From the NCBI RefSeq assembly GCF_949987535.1, contig NC_080069.1:36073269-36137268 (forward strand): a stretch of 64,000 bases of DNA, written 5' to 3'. Origin of the DNA: Balaenoptera acutorostrata. Lineage: Eukaryota; Chordata; Mammalia; Artiodactyla; Balaenopteridae. Below are positions 45,600-57,585 of this stretch, piece by piece. The first letter of the stretch is position 1, and each line of letters starts with the position of its first letter. The notes below the pieces were generated by a model that saw only the letters and a program-made list of their open reading frames with translations, was not told where the DNA came from and ran no database searches. Both the position numbers and the translations under genes were made by a program.

Positions 45600-46750
45600 T
45601 TTGTATTCTTAAATGGTGTATAGTATTTTTGAAAATTAAATGTATAGGTGTATATATACATACACACATAAATATATATAATATATTCAAAAAATATATA
45701 TATACCATAGCCTGTTATGTAGATGTATTAACTGCTTTGTGCCTTACGTTATTATCCAATAGTTGCCTTTACAGCTTATGTATTGAAAGAGAGGGCAGTC
45801 ATCAATTTTATATTTATACATGGGAAGTGAAAAAATAATTTGTACACCTTTAGAACATGTAGCTCTCCTTTCAGTTCCCACCTAAAATGATAACACAGAG
45901 GTGTATTTCTTGCTTGGGATCTGTGCTGCGGTTCCACCTTACAGGTGATGTAGACTGATAATTAAGGAAAAGATGTTTTGGAGTTCCTATTATGTGTTAG
46001 GTACTGTGGGAGACTTAAGGGATACATAAAGCAGAATTTCTGCCTTTAATCATTCAGAATATATTTGGGGAGGGCAGGAAGAATATCAAGGTAACCAACA
46101 AAATAGAGTAGTAAAATAAATAGCCCACTGGAGGGGCAGTAAACCTCACAGTGATTTGAAGAAGGTCCTGCAGGGAAATGCAGGAGACTGAAGTGCTCGA
46201 AGAAGGTTTGCAGATGTATTTCTAAAAGCAGCTCACAAGGACCACAAGTGTAATTGGCTTTATTCATCATGATGAAGTATTTGATCAAAGCTCTTTTGGA
46301 AGTAAAGCTTGTTTCTAGAAAATTATTTTAAATATTTTGCCAATCTTCTTACAATGCTATTTTTAAAAATAGGTAGCACTCAGAATATTTTAAAGGTTTC
46401 TTTAGAAATAATTCCAGCTCTGTTAACTTTACTCTGAGAGCAGCCTGTAATCACTGACATTTCCAGACGTTGACTCCTAAGGACTTAAAATGCCATATGT
46501 GAATGTATTTACTGATTTGATGTAAATAAAAAATAGCTTCATATTTCCAAGCAACATGCCTACATCTCTTATAAATACAACATTCATCTTTCTTTCTGCC
46601 TAAACCAGCGCACTTTCCTCTCCATTTTTTAAAACTGAAAGCTCAGCTTTTGATGTTTTGTTGCTGTGTCTATATTGGCAAGTATGAGGGCCTCCTGTCA
46701 ATTAATTCTGTTTGCCACACAAGAGGAAAATGGAGCAAAAGAAAATGCTT
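45600..46750. other. Intergenic, no gene seen
   Basis: A (TA)n-rich stretch near 45650-45710 and AT-rich unassigned sequence. Short frames (e.g. 46046-46288 minus) show no recognisable motif. Confidence 0.5.
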
Positions 46751-46767
46751 TAAAAAAATGTATTGGA

Positions 46768-47089
46768 GGGTCTTCCCTGGTGGTGTAGTGGTTAAGAATC
46801 TGCCTGCCAATGCAGGGAACACAGGTTCAATCCCTGGTCCGGGAAGATCCCACATACTGAGGAGCAACTAAGTCCGTGCGCCACAACTACTGAGCCCGCA
46901 TGCCACAACTACTGAAGCCCTCACACTGCAACTACTGATGTCCACATGCCTAGAGCCTGTGCTCTGCAACAAGAGAAGCCGCTACAATGAGAAGCCTTCA
47001 CGCCACAACGAAGAGCAGCCCCCGCTCACCGCAACTAGAGAAAGCCCGCACACAGCAACAAAGACCCAACGCAGCCAAAAAAAAAAAAA
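46768..47089 (+). mobile_element. CHR-type SINE (long form)
   Basis: 'gggtcttccctggtggtg' head and a poly-A tail. It sits between two copies of 'gtattgga' (46760-46767 and 47090-47097). Confidence 0.95.
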
Positions 47090-47097
47090 GTATTGGA

Positions 47098-47274
47098 TAG
47101 ACTTCCTTGGTGGTCCTGTGGTTAAGACTCCATGCTTTCACTGCTGAGGGTGCAGGTTCAATCCCTGTTCGGGGAACTAAGATCCCATAAGCCGTGTGCA
47201 GTGGCCAAAAAACCCAAAAAAACCCCAAAACAAACAAACAAAAACCCAAAACAAACAAAAAACAAAACAAAACT
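47098..47274 (+). mobile_element. CHR-type SINE (short form)
   Basis: 'tagacttccttggtggtcc' head, long A/C-rich tail ('aaacccaaaaaaacccc'). It is bounded by 'gtattgga' (47090) and 'gtactgga' (47275), so it used the same target as its neighbour. Confidence 0.93.
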
Positions 47275-47282
47275 GTACTGGA

Positions 47283-48263
47283 GACATTTTTCCAGGAAGA
47301 CATACAGACAGGTACATGAAAAGATGGTCAACATCACTAATCATCAGGGAAATGCAAATCAAAACTACAATGAAATATCACCTCACACCTGTTAGAATGG
47401 CTAGGAGCAAAAAGACAAGAAATAATAAATGTTGGTGAGGATGTGGAGAAAAGAGAACCCTTGTGCACTGGTGGAGGGATGATACATTGGTGCAGCTGCT
47501 ATGGAAAACACTATGGAGGTTCCTCAAAAAATTAAAAATAGAATTACCATAAGATCCAGCAATTCAACTTCTGGATATTTATCTGAAGGAAATAGAAACA
47601 TTAACTTGAAAAGATATCTGCACCCCCATATTCATTGCAGCATTATTTACAGTAGCCAAGACATGGAAACAACCTAAACTGTCAATGGATGAATGGATAA
47701 TGAAGATGTGGTATATATATATACAATGGAATATTACTTAGCCATTAAAGAGAATGAACTCTTGACACTTGCGACAATATGGATGGAACTTGAAGACATT
47801 ATGCTAAGTGAAATGTCAGACAGAAAAGATAAATACCATATGATCTCACTAATATGTGGAATCTAAAAACAAAACAAATCAAAATAAACAAACAAACAAA
47901 AAAATAAACTCACGGATAAAGAGCACAGATTGTTGGTTGCCTGAGACGGGGCTAAGGGGATGGGCAAAATGAATGAAGGAATTCAAATGGTACAAATTCC
48001 CATTTATAAATAAATAAGTCATGGTCCTGTGGGGATGTAATGTGCAGTATGGTGATTATAGTTAATAATAACTGTATTGCATATCTGAATAGGGTTTTTC
48101 AAATATGGATCTTGAAAGTTCTCATCACAAGAAAAAAAAATTGTAACTATGTACCGTAACGAACATTAACTGGACTTATTGTGATCATTTAAAAATATAT
48201 ACAGATATCAAATCATTATGTTGTACACTTGAAATTAATATAATGTTATGTCCATTATATCTC
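47283..48263 (+). mobile_element. LINE-1, 5'-truncated
   Basis: About 980 bp from the end of ORF2 ('gatggtcaacatcactaatc', 'gatccagcaattcaacttctgg') through the 3' UTR to 'ccattatatctc'. The 14-bp sequence 'aaaaatgtattgga' follows at 48264-48277 and occurs perfectly at 46754-46767, left of the two SINEs. Confidence 0.92.
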
Positions 48264-48569
48264 AAAAATGTATTGGAAACAATGATCCAGGTATGTTTTG
48301 TAATGAAGAAAATAAAATATAGTACCAGAGACATTCTGGTAGAGAGACCTGTGACCACAAACATTTTAAGCATCTTTTTGCCACTTTTTTAGGGAAAAAT
48401 GTAGCTAATTCTTAATGTTGAGATATTATTCTAATATTGACTTAGAATCTATGGACTGCAGTGTAATCTTACATATCTTTGTTAAAAATTATAAACGTCT
48501 TTCTGCTTGTAAGTTTTTTTAGGTCATTTTGTTTTAAGATATAAAAGTAAACCACATACAGGGTATATA

Positions 48570-48780
48570 ATAACCAATATATGCTTGCATTTACATAGAC
48601 TATATCTGGATACATAAAAAAATTGAAAACATTGTTTACCTATAGGAAGGCAGCCAGGTGATTTGCAGACACCAGAGGGATGGAGACTCTTTACTGCCTA
48701 TTGCTTTGCATTTTCTGAATTTTGAGCCATGTGGATGTATTATCTATTTAATAAGTAAATAATTATTTTTATAAATAACA
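48570..48780 (+). mobile_element. Ancient LINE fragment
   Basis: 'aggaaggcagccaggtgatttgc' and 'ctttgcattttctgaatttt' follow the same ancient LINE 3' region as 26250-26560. Confidence 0.4.
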
Positions 48781-48956
48781 ATAATCCAAATTGTCATTGC
48801 ACTATAACATTCTCTACATTATTTGATACTAACTGGTTATAGAAGATTCAACTGCAGTACCACAAAGAATAGCAACCTCATTGCTTTATAATCCCAGTTC
48901 TCCTGTTATCTTGAACCATATTATTTTCTATTTCCCACACACAAAGCAAATATTCT

Positions 48957-49274
48957 GGGCTTCCCTGGTGGTGCAGTGGTTGAGAATCTGCCTGCCAATG
49001 CAGGGGACACGGGTTCGAGCCCTGGTCTGGGAAGATCCCACATGCCGCGGAGCAACTAGGCCCGTGAGCCACAACTACTGAGCCTGCGTGTCTGGAGCCT
49101 GTGCTCCACAACAAGAGAGGCCGCGATAGTGAGAGGCCCGCGCACCGTGATGAAGAGTGGCCCCCACTTGCCACAACTAGAGAGAGCCCTCGCACAGAAA
49201 CGAAGACCCAACACAGCCAAAAATAAATAAATAAATAAATAAAAGTGCTTTAAAAAAAAAAGAAAAAAAAAAAA
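48957..49274 (+). mobile_element. CHR-type SINE (long form), young subfamily
   Basis: Perfect 14-bp duplication 'aaagcaaatattct' (48943-48956, 49275-49288). It has a long pure A tail and diagnostic changes ('gatagtgagaggcccg') shared with the copies at 21988 and 53425. Confidence 0.95.
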
Positions 49275-49289
49275 AAAGCAAATATTCTC

Positions 49290-49980
49290 AGTTACACTGG
49301 TAATCAGGCAAATGTAAATTAAAACAATGAGATGCCATTTTTTTACCATGTGAGAGGAGTTCTGGAGGAAGTGCTGCAAGGAGTGTAGCTCAGGGTAGGA
49401 TTCTGTGGTGGTCAGAGAAGACCACACATCAGTTAATACTTGAATAGTTGTGAAAAGGAGTAAGAATTGGCCATACAGAAAAGTAGTGGCAAGGGCATCC
49501 AGGAAGAGCGAGTATATGGAAGAGCACGGCACTTTGGGGACTCTATGTGGCTGAGCACAGGAGGCAGTGACAGAGTCACAGGGGGATTTTCAGATGAGAC
49601 CAAAGCTAGATCACAGAGGCCTCATATACTTTCTAAATATCATTACCCAAAGAAGGGAACTGGGCCTTCCTGAAAGAATGGATGATTCTAGGAACAGAAA
49701 GGACAACTTACACATGTTCTTGTGGCAGAACATAAGAAAGCACTAAAAAATTGATGAGGACATGTCAAAAAGACACGGAAGCTAGTATGAAGTGCCACCC
49801 ACTAGTCAAATCTGATACAATTTGAGCATCAAAATATACAACGTAAGGGATTATAACCCATTGTAGAAAACAAGTGATAATCCATAATCCATCCATCCAA
49901 CCACTTACATGTATACATACATACGTTCATACATACATAAAAGGGAGAGAAAAGAAAGCTCTTTTTTTCTATAGAATACC
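49290..49980. other. Intergenic, no gene seen
   Basis: No coding signal; AT-rich with a CATA-rich stretch near 49910-49940. Confidence 0.5.
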
Positions 49981-50534
49981 AATTTAAAAAAAATTTATTG
50001 AAATATAGTTGATTTACAATGTGTTAATTTTTGCTGTACAGCAAAGTGCCTCAGTTATATACATATAACTTTTTCTTTTTCATATTCTTTTCCATTCTGG
50101 TTTATCACAGGATATTGAATATAGTTTCCTGTGTTGTATTTGTTGTTTATCCATCCTATATATACTATGCATCTACTAATCCCAGCTCCAAAGCCTTCCC
50201 TCCCCCACCTCTTCCTTGGCAACCACAAGTCTGTCCTCTATTTCTGTCTTTCTGTTTCATAGATATGTTCATTTGTGTCGTATTTTAGATTCCACATATA
50301 AGTGATATCATACAGTATTTGTCTTTCTCTTTCTGATTTACTTCACTTAGTATGATAATCTCTAAGTCCATCCATGTTGCTGCAAATGGCATTATTTCAT
50401 TCTTTTTTGTGGCTGAGTGTTATTCCATTGTATATGTATAATGCATCTTCCTTATCCATTCATCTGTTGATGGACATTTAGGCTGTTTCCATGTCTTGAT
50501 TATTGTAAATAATGCTGCAATAAACGTTGGGGTG

Positions 50535-50659
50535 TGGGACTTCCCTGGCAGTCCAGTGGTTAAGACTCTGCGTTCCAACTGCGGGGAGCATGGGTTTGAT
50601 CTCTGGTCAGGGAAATAGGATCCCACATGCCTCACAGTGTGGCCAAAAAACAAACAAAA
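50535..50659 (+). mobile_element. CHR-type SINE (short form) in LINE-1
   Basis: 'gggacttccctggcagtcc' head; duplication 'aaacgttggggtg' / 'aaacattggggtg' (50522 and 50660). Confidence 0.94.
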
Positions 50660-50880
50660 AAACATTGGGGTGCATGTATCTTTTCGAATTATAGTTTTGT
50701 CTGGGTATATGCCCAGGAGTAGGATTGCTGAATCATATGGCAACTCAATTTTTAGTTTTTTGAGGAACCTCCATACTGCTTTCCATAATGACTGTACCAA
50801 TTTACATTCCCACCAAAAGTGTAGGAGGGATCCCTTTTCTCCACACCTTCTCCAACATTTATTATTTGTAGACTTTTTAA

Positions 50881-51003
50881 AAAAAGTTATTTTGGCTGCA
50901 CCCCACAGCATGTGGGATCTTAGTTCCCGACCAGGGATCGAACCCATGCCCTCTACAGTGGGAGCACAGACTCTTAACCACTGGCCCACCAGGGAAATCC
51001 CAT
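50881..51003 (-). mobile_element. CHR-type SINE (short form) in LINE-1, antisense
   Basis: Perfect 20-bp duplication 'attatttgtagactttttaa' (50861-50880 and 51004-51023). Confidence 0.95.
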
Positions 51004-51339
51004 ATTATTTGTAGACTTTTTAACGATGGCCATTCTGACTGGTGTGAGGTGGTACCTCATTGTAGCTTTGATTTACATTTCTCTAATAATTAGCGAAAAT
51101 GAGCATCTTTTCATGTGCCTATGGGCCATCTGTATGTCTTCTTTGGAGAAACATCTATTTAGGTCTCGGATGCCAACTAATGAATGTAGAAGACAATTAG
51201 AAAATCACCAGTCTGCATTGTATAGTATAATACAGAATAGTAACAACTCATTTGGAATCATCAATGTGTACTGAATCATTGGGTGAAAGTTTGTGGTCTT
51301 AAAGTATCTCCCCACGAATTGTTTATTAGATACAAAGGG

Positions 51340-51890
51340 AAAAATTACACCTTTACAGTGGGAAATCAGGCAGACAACACCTTAATGAATCAAAGTTCGT
51401 GAATTACCCAGACTGGGGGAAATTGACATCCTGGAGTCCTAATCTGATACATCAAGGATACACCATCACAGCAGAGAACTCCTGCAAAAATGTACATCCT
51501 GAGGCTAATCTTTAGGAAAAGCATTTCTTCCTGGGTCAGGGGAAAAAGTGCTATAAAGGACAGTATTAGGACAACTGGTGAATTTTGAAGATGGACTAAA
51601 TATTCGATAACATTGTAATGATGTTAAGTTTTCTGAATTTGACAATGACATTATGGTTATGTAAGAAAATGTCCCTGTTCTTAGGAAATACAGTCATGAT
51701 GTCTGTAACTTATTCTTGGATGGTTCAGATACTAAAGTTTTTCCCCTAAATTAAATTTTCCATAGGTTTGAAACATTTAAAACTAAAAAAAAAATAATAA
51801 AAAGTCCCAAATCCTTATGCTGTACACCTTAAACTTATACAGTGATGTATGTCGACTATATCTTAATAAAACTTGAACAAAAAAAAGACA
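51340..51890 (+). mobile_element. Old LINE-1 3' UTR
   Basis: 'gggtcaggggaaaaagtgctat', 'ttgacaatgacattatggttatg' and the end 'gactatatcttaataaaac' follow the 3' UTR of an ancient L1. Confidence 0.65.
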
Positions 51891-53270
51891 GAAAATAAAG
51901 ATCACTCTCATAGAAATGTATAGGATGGTCCAGAAAATAAACTCAAGAAGACTTTCCCTACATGGGGCAGGGAGCTATTAGAACATTTTAATTGATAATA
52001 TGATACTATTAGATTTGCCGTTTTGAAATTTTACTAGGGGAGCAGGGTGGAACATAGTCCAAGACACGTCTGATCCCCAAACTCATCACTTGGATTCTCT
52101 AAATACATTTTAGTGTTATTTTGGCAGCTAGATTTAAGTCAGAAGCATAAGTTTTAAATATAATTTTTAGTAGTGCACAAACTAAAAGAATTAATACATT
52201 AAATGTGAAAACATAATTGCTTTTCTTTCAATAAATATTGTTAAATGAAAATCCACTTTTACATACAATTTCTAGAAACTGATTGCCTATATTATGGATC
52301 GTTTCAGGCTTCTGTTTTTTTTCTTTTGCATAGTCCCTACCTTTGGATAAAATCATTCACTGCTCACATGAATCTGTATTTAAAAATGAAAAGAGGAAAT
52401 TAATGGAGAATCCAACTTAATCTGCCCATTTGTGCTCTTGTATCATTGAAGAAGAAAAAAAATCATGAATAGTGAAAACCTCCCACCATGTAAGAATTTG
52501 GTGGGAGTATAGATCTGTGCATTTTACTCTTTCCTGCCTTCCCTACTCCTATAGGAAATAGTGGGTGCAAGTGGAGAACCACGACTGGGCTAGGATTTCC
52601 TCATAGATGGGAAAATTTATAACAAAAAGACAGAAAAATCACCCAGTGTATTGGAATTGGTAGCTAGTTTTCTCTGAAAACCTTTGCAAGGAATTTCCTT
52701 CCTAGCCACAACACTAGATAAAGAATAAATTGCTCTTACACTTCTACAACTAGAGAAGTGACTTGAAATTGATGCCTTTAATCTACTTCTGTGTGGATGG
52801 GGCAGAGTCAGACAAGGATGTCTTTCTTGTCCTGCAACAATTGGAAAGAAAAATGTGTGTAGTAAAGTGAAGGAGGCTATTAGCTACTTCAGATTACCTG
52901 GTTGTCTCTCCTGATTACTAACCTCGCAAGCTCTATACTACGACCACCAAGCCCCAGTGGGAGGAGACCTGGTGGGCTTGGCCCAGCAGCTGGGGCCAAA
53001 GGCAGGGACAACTTGGGTCTGCAGCAAATTTTGCAGAGTCCAAGAGAGAACAGTCAAGTCCTGTATGAAGAAAAAGACTGAGACTCCAGCCAGCAGAGAC
53101 CATCCAATTCAGTCAGGGTGAGAGAGCAGGAGGAAAGTTTCAGAAGCTGAGGTATGGCACTAAGGGGTGTCAGAGACAATGGAGAGCAGTAAGCAGGGGC
53201 AATGGAAGAGTGGGGGATGGATTGGAATGGTAAGGGGGATTGTCAGGATAAAGGCCTGACACAGGCAACC
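51891..53270. other. Intergenic, no gene seen
   Basis: No frame over 60 codons and no recent repeat. 52900-53230 is somewhat GC-richer but shows no exon-like structure. Confidence 0.5.
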
Positions 53271-53279
53271 ATGCTCACC

Positions 53280-53760
53280 TTTGCATGGATGGTATTTTTA
53301 AAAGGTCCGTGATTCTGTATCTTGTTTTGGGTGGTGGTTACACAGGTGTATATAATTTTAAAACTCATTGAACTAATACCTAAAATCTTTGCTTTTATTG
53401 TATGTTAATTATACCTTGATTTTTTTTTTTAATTTAATTTAATTTTATTTATTTATGTCTGTGTTGGGTCTTCGTTTCTGCGCGAGGGCTTTCTCTAATT
53501 GCGGCAAGTGGGGGCCACTCTTCATCGCGGTGCGCGGGCCTCTCATTATCGCGGCCTCTCTCGTTGCGGAGCACAGGCTCCAGACGCGCAGGCTCAGTAG
53601 TTGTGGCTCACGGGCCTAGCCGTTCCGCGGCATGTGGGATCCTCCCGGACCGGGGCACGAACCCGTGTCCCCTGCATTGGCAGGCGGATTCCCAACCGCT
53701 GCGCCACCAGGGAAGCACTATACCTTGATTTTTAAAAAGCCTGTTGGAAGTAAATACAGC
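53280..53760 (+). mobile_element. Old LINE-1 3' end split by a SINE
   Basis: 'gggtggtggttacacaggtgt' and 'ctttgcttttattgtatgttaattatacc' are the L1 3' end. A SINE at 53425-53718 divides it. Confidence 0.65.
53425..53718 (-). mobile_element. CHR-type SINE (long form), young, antisense
   Basis: A perfect 15-bp duplication 'tataccttgattttt' lies at 53410-53424 and 53719-53733. CpG dinucleotides remain unusually intact ('gcgcgggcctctcatta', 'gacgcgcagg'), so the copy is young. Confidence 0.95.
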
Positions 53761-54886
53761 AGGAAACTTCTGTAGCTGAAATCACAGTTTTACTGACTGT
53801 ACCCCCAGAGTTTACTCTGAACATAGGTTAATAAATCCTCACAAGGCCTCCTTTACGCTTACAAAAATGAGATGATGAGAGACTGCACTGCCCAGAAATC
53901 GGGCTAAAATAAAGAAGAGTTTAATTTCGAAGTTGTGTTCGGCTTTGGTGTAAATAAAAGTGTCCCAGATGTAGTAGATTCTCTTTTTTGGTCAGACTGT
54001 AATAGGTGTAATTTCTTTTGCTCCAGTAGACCTCTGGGCCTTGTGAGAAGCCAGGAGAAGGAACTGAAATTAGTCTGGACAATAATTGAAAATACTGTCT
54101 CTCTGGTGAACAAAAGAAGCTGAGAAATATATGTTTAATGAAAAAAATCTTTGCATTTCTTAGTATGGATATAGGCTGTACCTTGTAGTAACAATCGTAG
54201 GATACAAGAACAATACGTAAAATCAATAAGCTTCCCTGTCCACCAGCAATGACCAAGTAGAAACTGTATAAGAGAAAAAAAGAGGCCCTTTCACAATTGC
54301 AGCAAAATCATGCAATGCCTCATAATAAACCAATGATGATTTACTTACTGAAGGGCATAAGAGGACTTAAATAAATTGAAATCTATACCTTTTCCATTAA
54401 TTAAACAAATTTGATATTTTATGAAATTTCTATTAAAGAAATTCAGTATTTTAAATATATCAATTTTCCTCAAATTAGTCTAGCAATTGAATGCTACCCC
54501 AGGAAAAATCAAAGTAACAATTTAAAAATATCTAAGACTATAGAGAAAAATTGACTTTGATTATGAAAATTCCAAACACAGAAAAAAGTAGAAAGACAAT
54601 GAAAAAACAAGTAACCATTACCTGGACTCCACAATTCTTATTGCTTTGCCATAGTTGCTGCATAGATAAATGGACAGGCAGACAGAAGGTGATATAGGGT
54701 ACACATTTACTGAACCATTTAAAAGGGTTACACTCTTAACACTTTATCCATAAATTCTTCAGTATGCATCTAACTGGATGTATTAGATGGTTTGGGTGCT
54801 ATAACAGATATCACAGACTGGGTGGTTTAAACAATAGACATTTATTTCTCATATTTCCAGAAGCTGGGAAGTCTAAGATCAAGGTG

Positions 54887-55482
54887 AGGCAGGAGATAGA
54901 TGGGCTTCAGGCTGAGAAGCTGGCATCTGTCCCCTGTGGACAGATACTCAAGAAAAAGATAATGGCAGGAGCAAGGAGGAGCTGAGCCCCGCTTGGATAA
55001 AAGATAAAGAAACCACATATTTCTCATTCTTGAGGTCAAGGAGACCTCCTTGACTAAACATGCGCAGAAAGGCTCCTGGGGGTCAAGGGGTGGGGGGGGG
55101 CGCCACCACATAATAGGTGGTGTCAACCTCCCCATAGGCTTCTGTACTGGAATCCATGGCAAAAAGATACGCATGCATGTCAGGCAGGGGTCTAGGACAG
55201 GTCCCTGTGGAAAAGAAATGAGATAGTTTGCCAAAGGTAAACAAAGACCTGGAAGAACTGCCCTATATAAGTGATGTGAATCACCTCTCTGGTGCACTCC
55301 TCCTCATTAGGGAGGACTCCCACACCCCTTCTCTCAGGGTGTCTATATCTGCCTTGCTTCTGTCTAAAACAAACTGTTTCTCTGTGTGCTCTCCCACTTG
55401 TTGTGCTGTGTCGCTAATAATAAACTTTGTACCTGTTTTTACAGTTTTTGCCTCCTTGAGAAATTCATTTTTCAACAGGGGC
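54887..55482 (+). mobile_element. LTR, sense, with polyA signal; family of 18720-19251
   Basis: It begins 'TGAGGCAGGAGATAG' (TG at the border), has AATAAA at 55419-55424 and ends near 'tttttcaaca' at 55482. The same family occurs antisense at 18720-19251. The minus-strand frame 55297-54842 is a by-product. Confidence 0.65.
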
Positions 55483-55515
55483 AAGAGCCAGGGCAACTTT
55501 GTTTCTAGCCTCTAG

Positions 55516-55587
55516 CCCCTGGTGGGCTGGTGGCTAGGATTCCTGGTTTTCACCCAGGCTACCCAGGTTCAATTCCTGGGCAGGGAA
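55516..55587 (+). tRNA. tRNA-Glu(UUC)-like sequence, probable pseudogene/SINE head
   Basis: The 72-bp unit folds as tRNA-Glu: the anticodon arm CCTGG-TTTTCAC-CCAGG (anticodon UUC) and T arm CCAGG-TTCAATT-CCTGG are perfectly paired. The acceptor stem has mismatches at 1-72 (C/A) and 7-66 (G/G), and the D arm is altered at positions 11 and 14. A B-box-like GGTTCAATTCC is present. It is followed by 'ctaagatc', as in CHR SINEs, which derive from tRNA-Glu. A decayed tRNA or an early SINE head is more likely than a working tRNA gene. Confidence 0.5.
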
Positions 55588-57270
55588 CTAAGATCTCGCT
55601 TCAAGCCACTGCTCACTGCTATCTCCTCAAGATCAAAGGTGCTGGTGGATTCGATTGCTGGTAATGACTCTCTTCCTGGTTTGCAGACAGCCACCTTCTA
55701 GATGTGTCCTCACTTTCCTCCTCTTCTTATAAGGGTGCTAATCACAACATGAGGGCCACACCCTCTTGACCTCATCTAAACGTAATTACCTCCCAAAGGC
55801 CCCATCTCCTAACACCATCACACTGGGGGTTAGGATTTCAAAAGATGAATTTTGAGGAGACACAATTCAGTCCATACCGCCAGAATAAGACCATTCTCCT
55901 ACATAACCATATTATTATCATACCCCAAACATAAAACAATATTTTCCTAATATCATCTAGTGCCCAATCCATATACAGATGTCTCCAGTTGTCCTAAACA
56001 TGTCATTTACAGCTGGAGAGTATAGGCATTGCATTTGGTTGTTATGCTTCTTAAGGCTCTTTTCATTTACCACAGATCCCGTCACTCTATAGACTCCAGT
56101 TTTTTTCCCCCAACATTTGCTTGTTGAAGAAACAGTTTGTAGAAAGTCCCACATTCAGGATTTGTTAGGTTGTTTCCTTATAAGTCATTTAACTTGTTCC
56201 TCTACCCTCTATATTTCCTGTAAACTGAAATTAGATCTCAAAACTTGATTAGATTCAGGGTAAACATTTTTGGCTCTAATACTTTATTGGTGATGCTGTG
56301 TTCATCAAGAGGCACATCATCTCTTTTTGGCTCAGTCTTAGAGAGGCAACATTTAACATTTGGTTTAAAGTGGTGATAGTATTATAAAAATATTTTTGGA
56401 AAAGAAAAACTGTAAGGAGGAACTAATCCCATTGGATACCAAACCATACTCTAAAGCTACAGTAATCTAAATAGTGTGCATAGACACAGAAATAGACAAA
56501 AAAGATCAATAAAAAATAACAGAGATTAGAATCAGGCCACAGTATATATGAAAACTATACATACAAAAGGGTAGCATTTCAAATCACTGGAGAAAAGATG
56601 GACTGTATCATAAAAAATGTTAGGGAAAAAAATAGATGCCTACTTTTATCCTACATCCTCCAAATAAAATCCAGGTGGATTAAAGACCTAAATATAATAA
56701 CATCTCTAAAAAAATAGAAGAAAATAAAGAATACTTTTAAAATATTGGGATGGGACAAACAAGATACAACATCTAGAAGCCTTAAAAAGATTGGTAAAAT
56801 TGATTTGACATTAAAACACAAAACTTTTGTAGCAACATGAAGAGAGTAATATGACAAAGAATAGACAGGTAATATCAACTAAGATTGAAGGGATGATATC
56901 CATAATATATAAATATTCCCACCAATCTAAAAGAAAGTGAAAACAAATAGAGAAACAAGCAAAGGACATAAATAAGAAATTCTTAGAAAACATACTGTAA
57001 ACATCTAATAAGCACTTTATAATATGCTTAGCTTCACTAGCGATCAGGGAAATGCAATGAAAATAACCGATATCATTTTTATTCTCAAACTTAAAAATAT
57101 TAATTATATCCAGTGATTCAGGGTGCGGGTGTGGGGAAACACCCAAAATATTGTTGGTATCTATTAAATTCTAAAAGTGAATACCTTTTGATTCAGCAAT
57201 TCCATCTCCTGTGGATATACATATGTTAGGATATTCATTGCAGCACTGTTTGTACCTGCGATGAATAGCA

Positions 57271-57285
57271 CCCCCCCCCCCCCCC
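57271..57285 (+). repeat. C15 homopolymer
   Basis: Fifteen consecutive C bases within the old L1; a likely length-variable site and sequencing-error hot spot. Confidence 0.95.
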
Positions 57286-57545
57286 GCAACACAACCTAAG
57301 TGTCTATCTATAGGAATATAAATATGGAAAACACACAGGGAAGCCTATGCAGCCATCAGAGTGGATGAAACTGGCCATAAGGACTGACATAATTTTCAAG
57401 ACGCAGTATTAAGTGAAAAAAATAAGTTCACAGAACAATATGCACAGTATAAACCAATTTATTTTTACAAATCTTTTAAATCTAAATATAGACTGTTAAA
57501 GGTGGTTATCTATGAAGGTAGGATTGAGGTGTGAAGGAGAACTTT

Positions 57546-57585
57546 CATATATATATGTATATATATATACATACATATATATATT
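57546..57585. repeat. TA-rich microsatellite
   Basis: Alternating TA/TATG repeats, nearly palindromic. A second one lies at 58484-58506. Confidence 0.9.

Larger units (their letters stand above)
49985..51165 (-). mobile_element. LINE-1, 5'-truncated, antisense, carrying two SINEs
   Basis: The T-tail and 'attgaaatatagttgattta' are at the left; ORF2 C-terminal phrases run to about 51165. Removing the SINEs at 50535-50659 and 50881-51003 restores continuous L1. The 189-codon minus-strand frame 50989-50420 is L1 ORF2 sequence fused by chance with the antisense SINEs. Confidence 0.92.
54779..55876 (-). mobile_element. MLT1-type LTR, antisense, interrupted
   Basis: Left part 54779-54886 ('cacagactgggtggtttaaac') and right part 55628-55876 ('cttataagggtgctaatcac', 'cactgggggttaggatttc') form one MLT1-family LTR. 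A 741-bp insert separates them, bordered by 'agatcaagg' and 'agatcaaagg'. Confidence 0.8.
54545..56360 (-). mobile_element. Old LINE-class repeat, antisense, split by LTRs
   Basis: The pieces 54545-54778 and 55877-56360 read continuously ('caaacacagaaaaaagtagaaag' ... 'cagatgtctccagttgtcc', 'gaagaaacagtttgtagaaag', 'ttcctgtaaactgaaattagatct'). Nested LTR insertions lie between. Confidence 0.55.

Noticed and set aside
50420..50989. 189-codon minus-strand frame
   Set aside because: LINE-1 ORF2 C-terminus joined by chance to SINE sequence; both SINEs have target duplications proving insertion.
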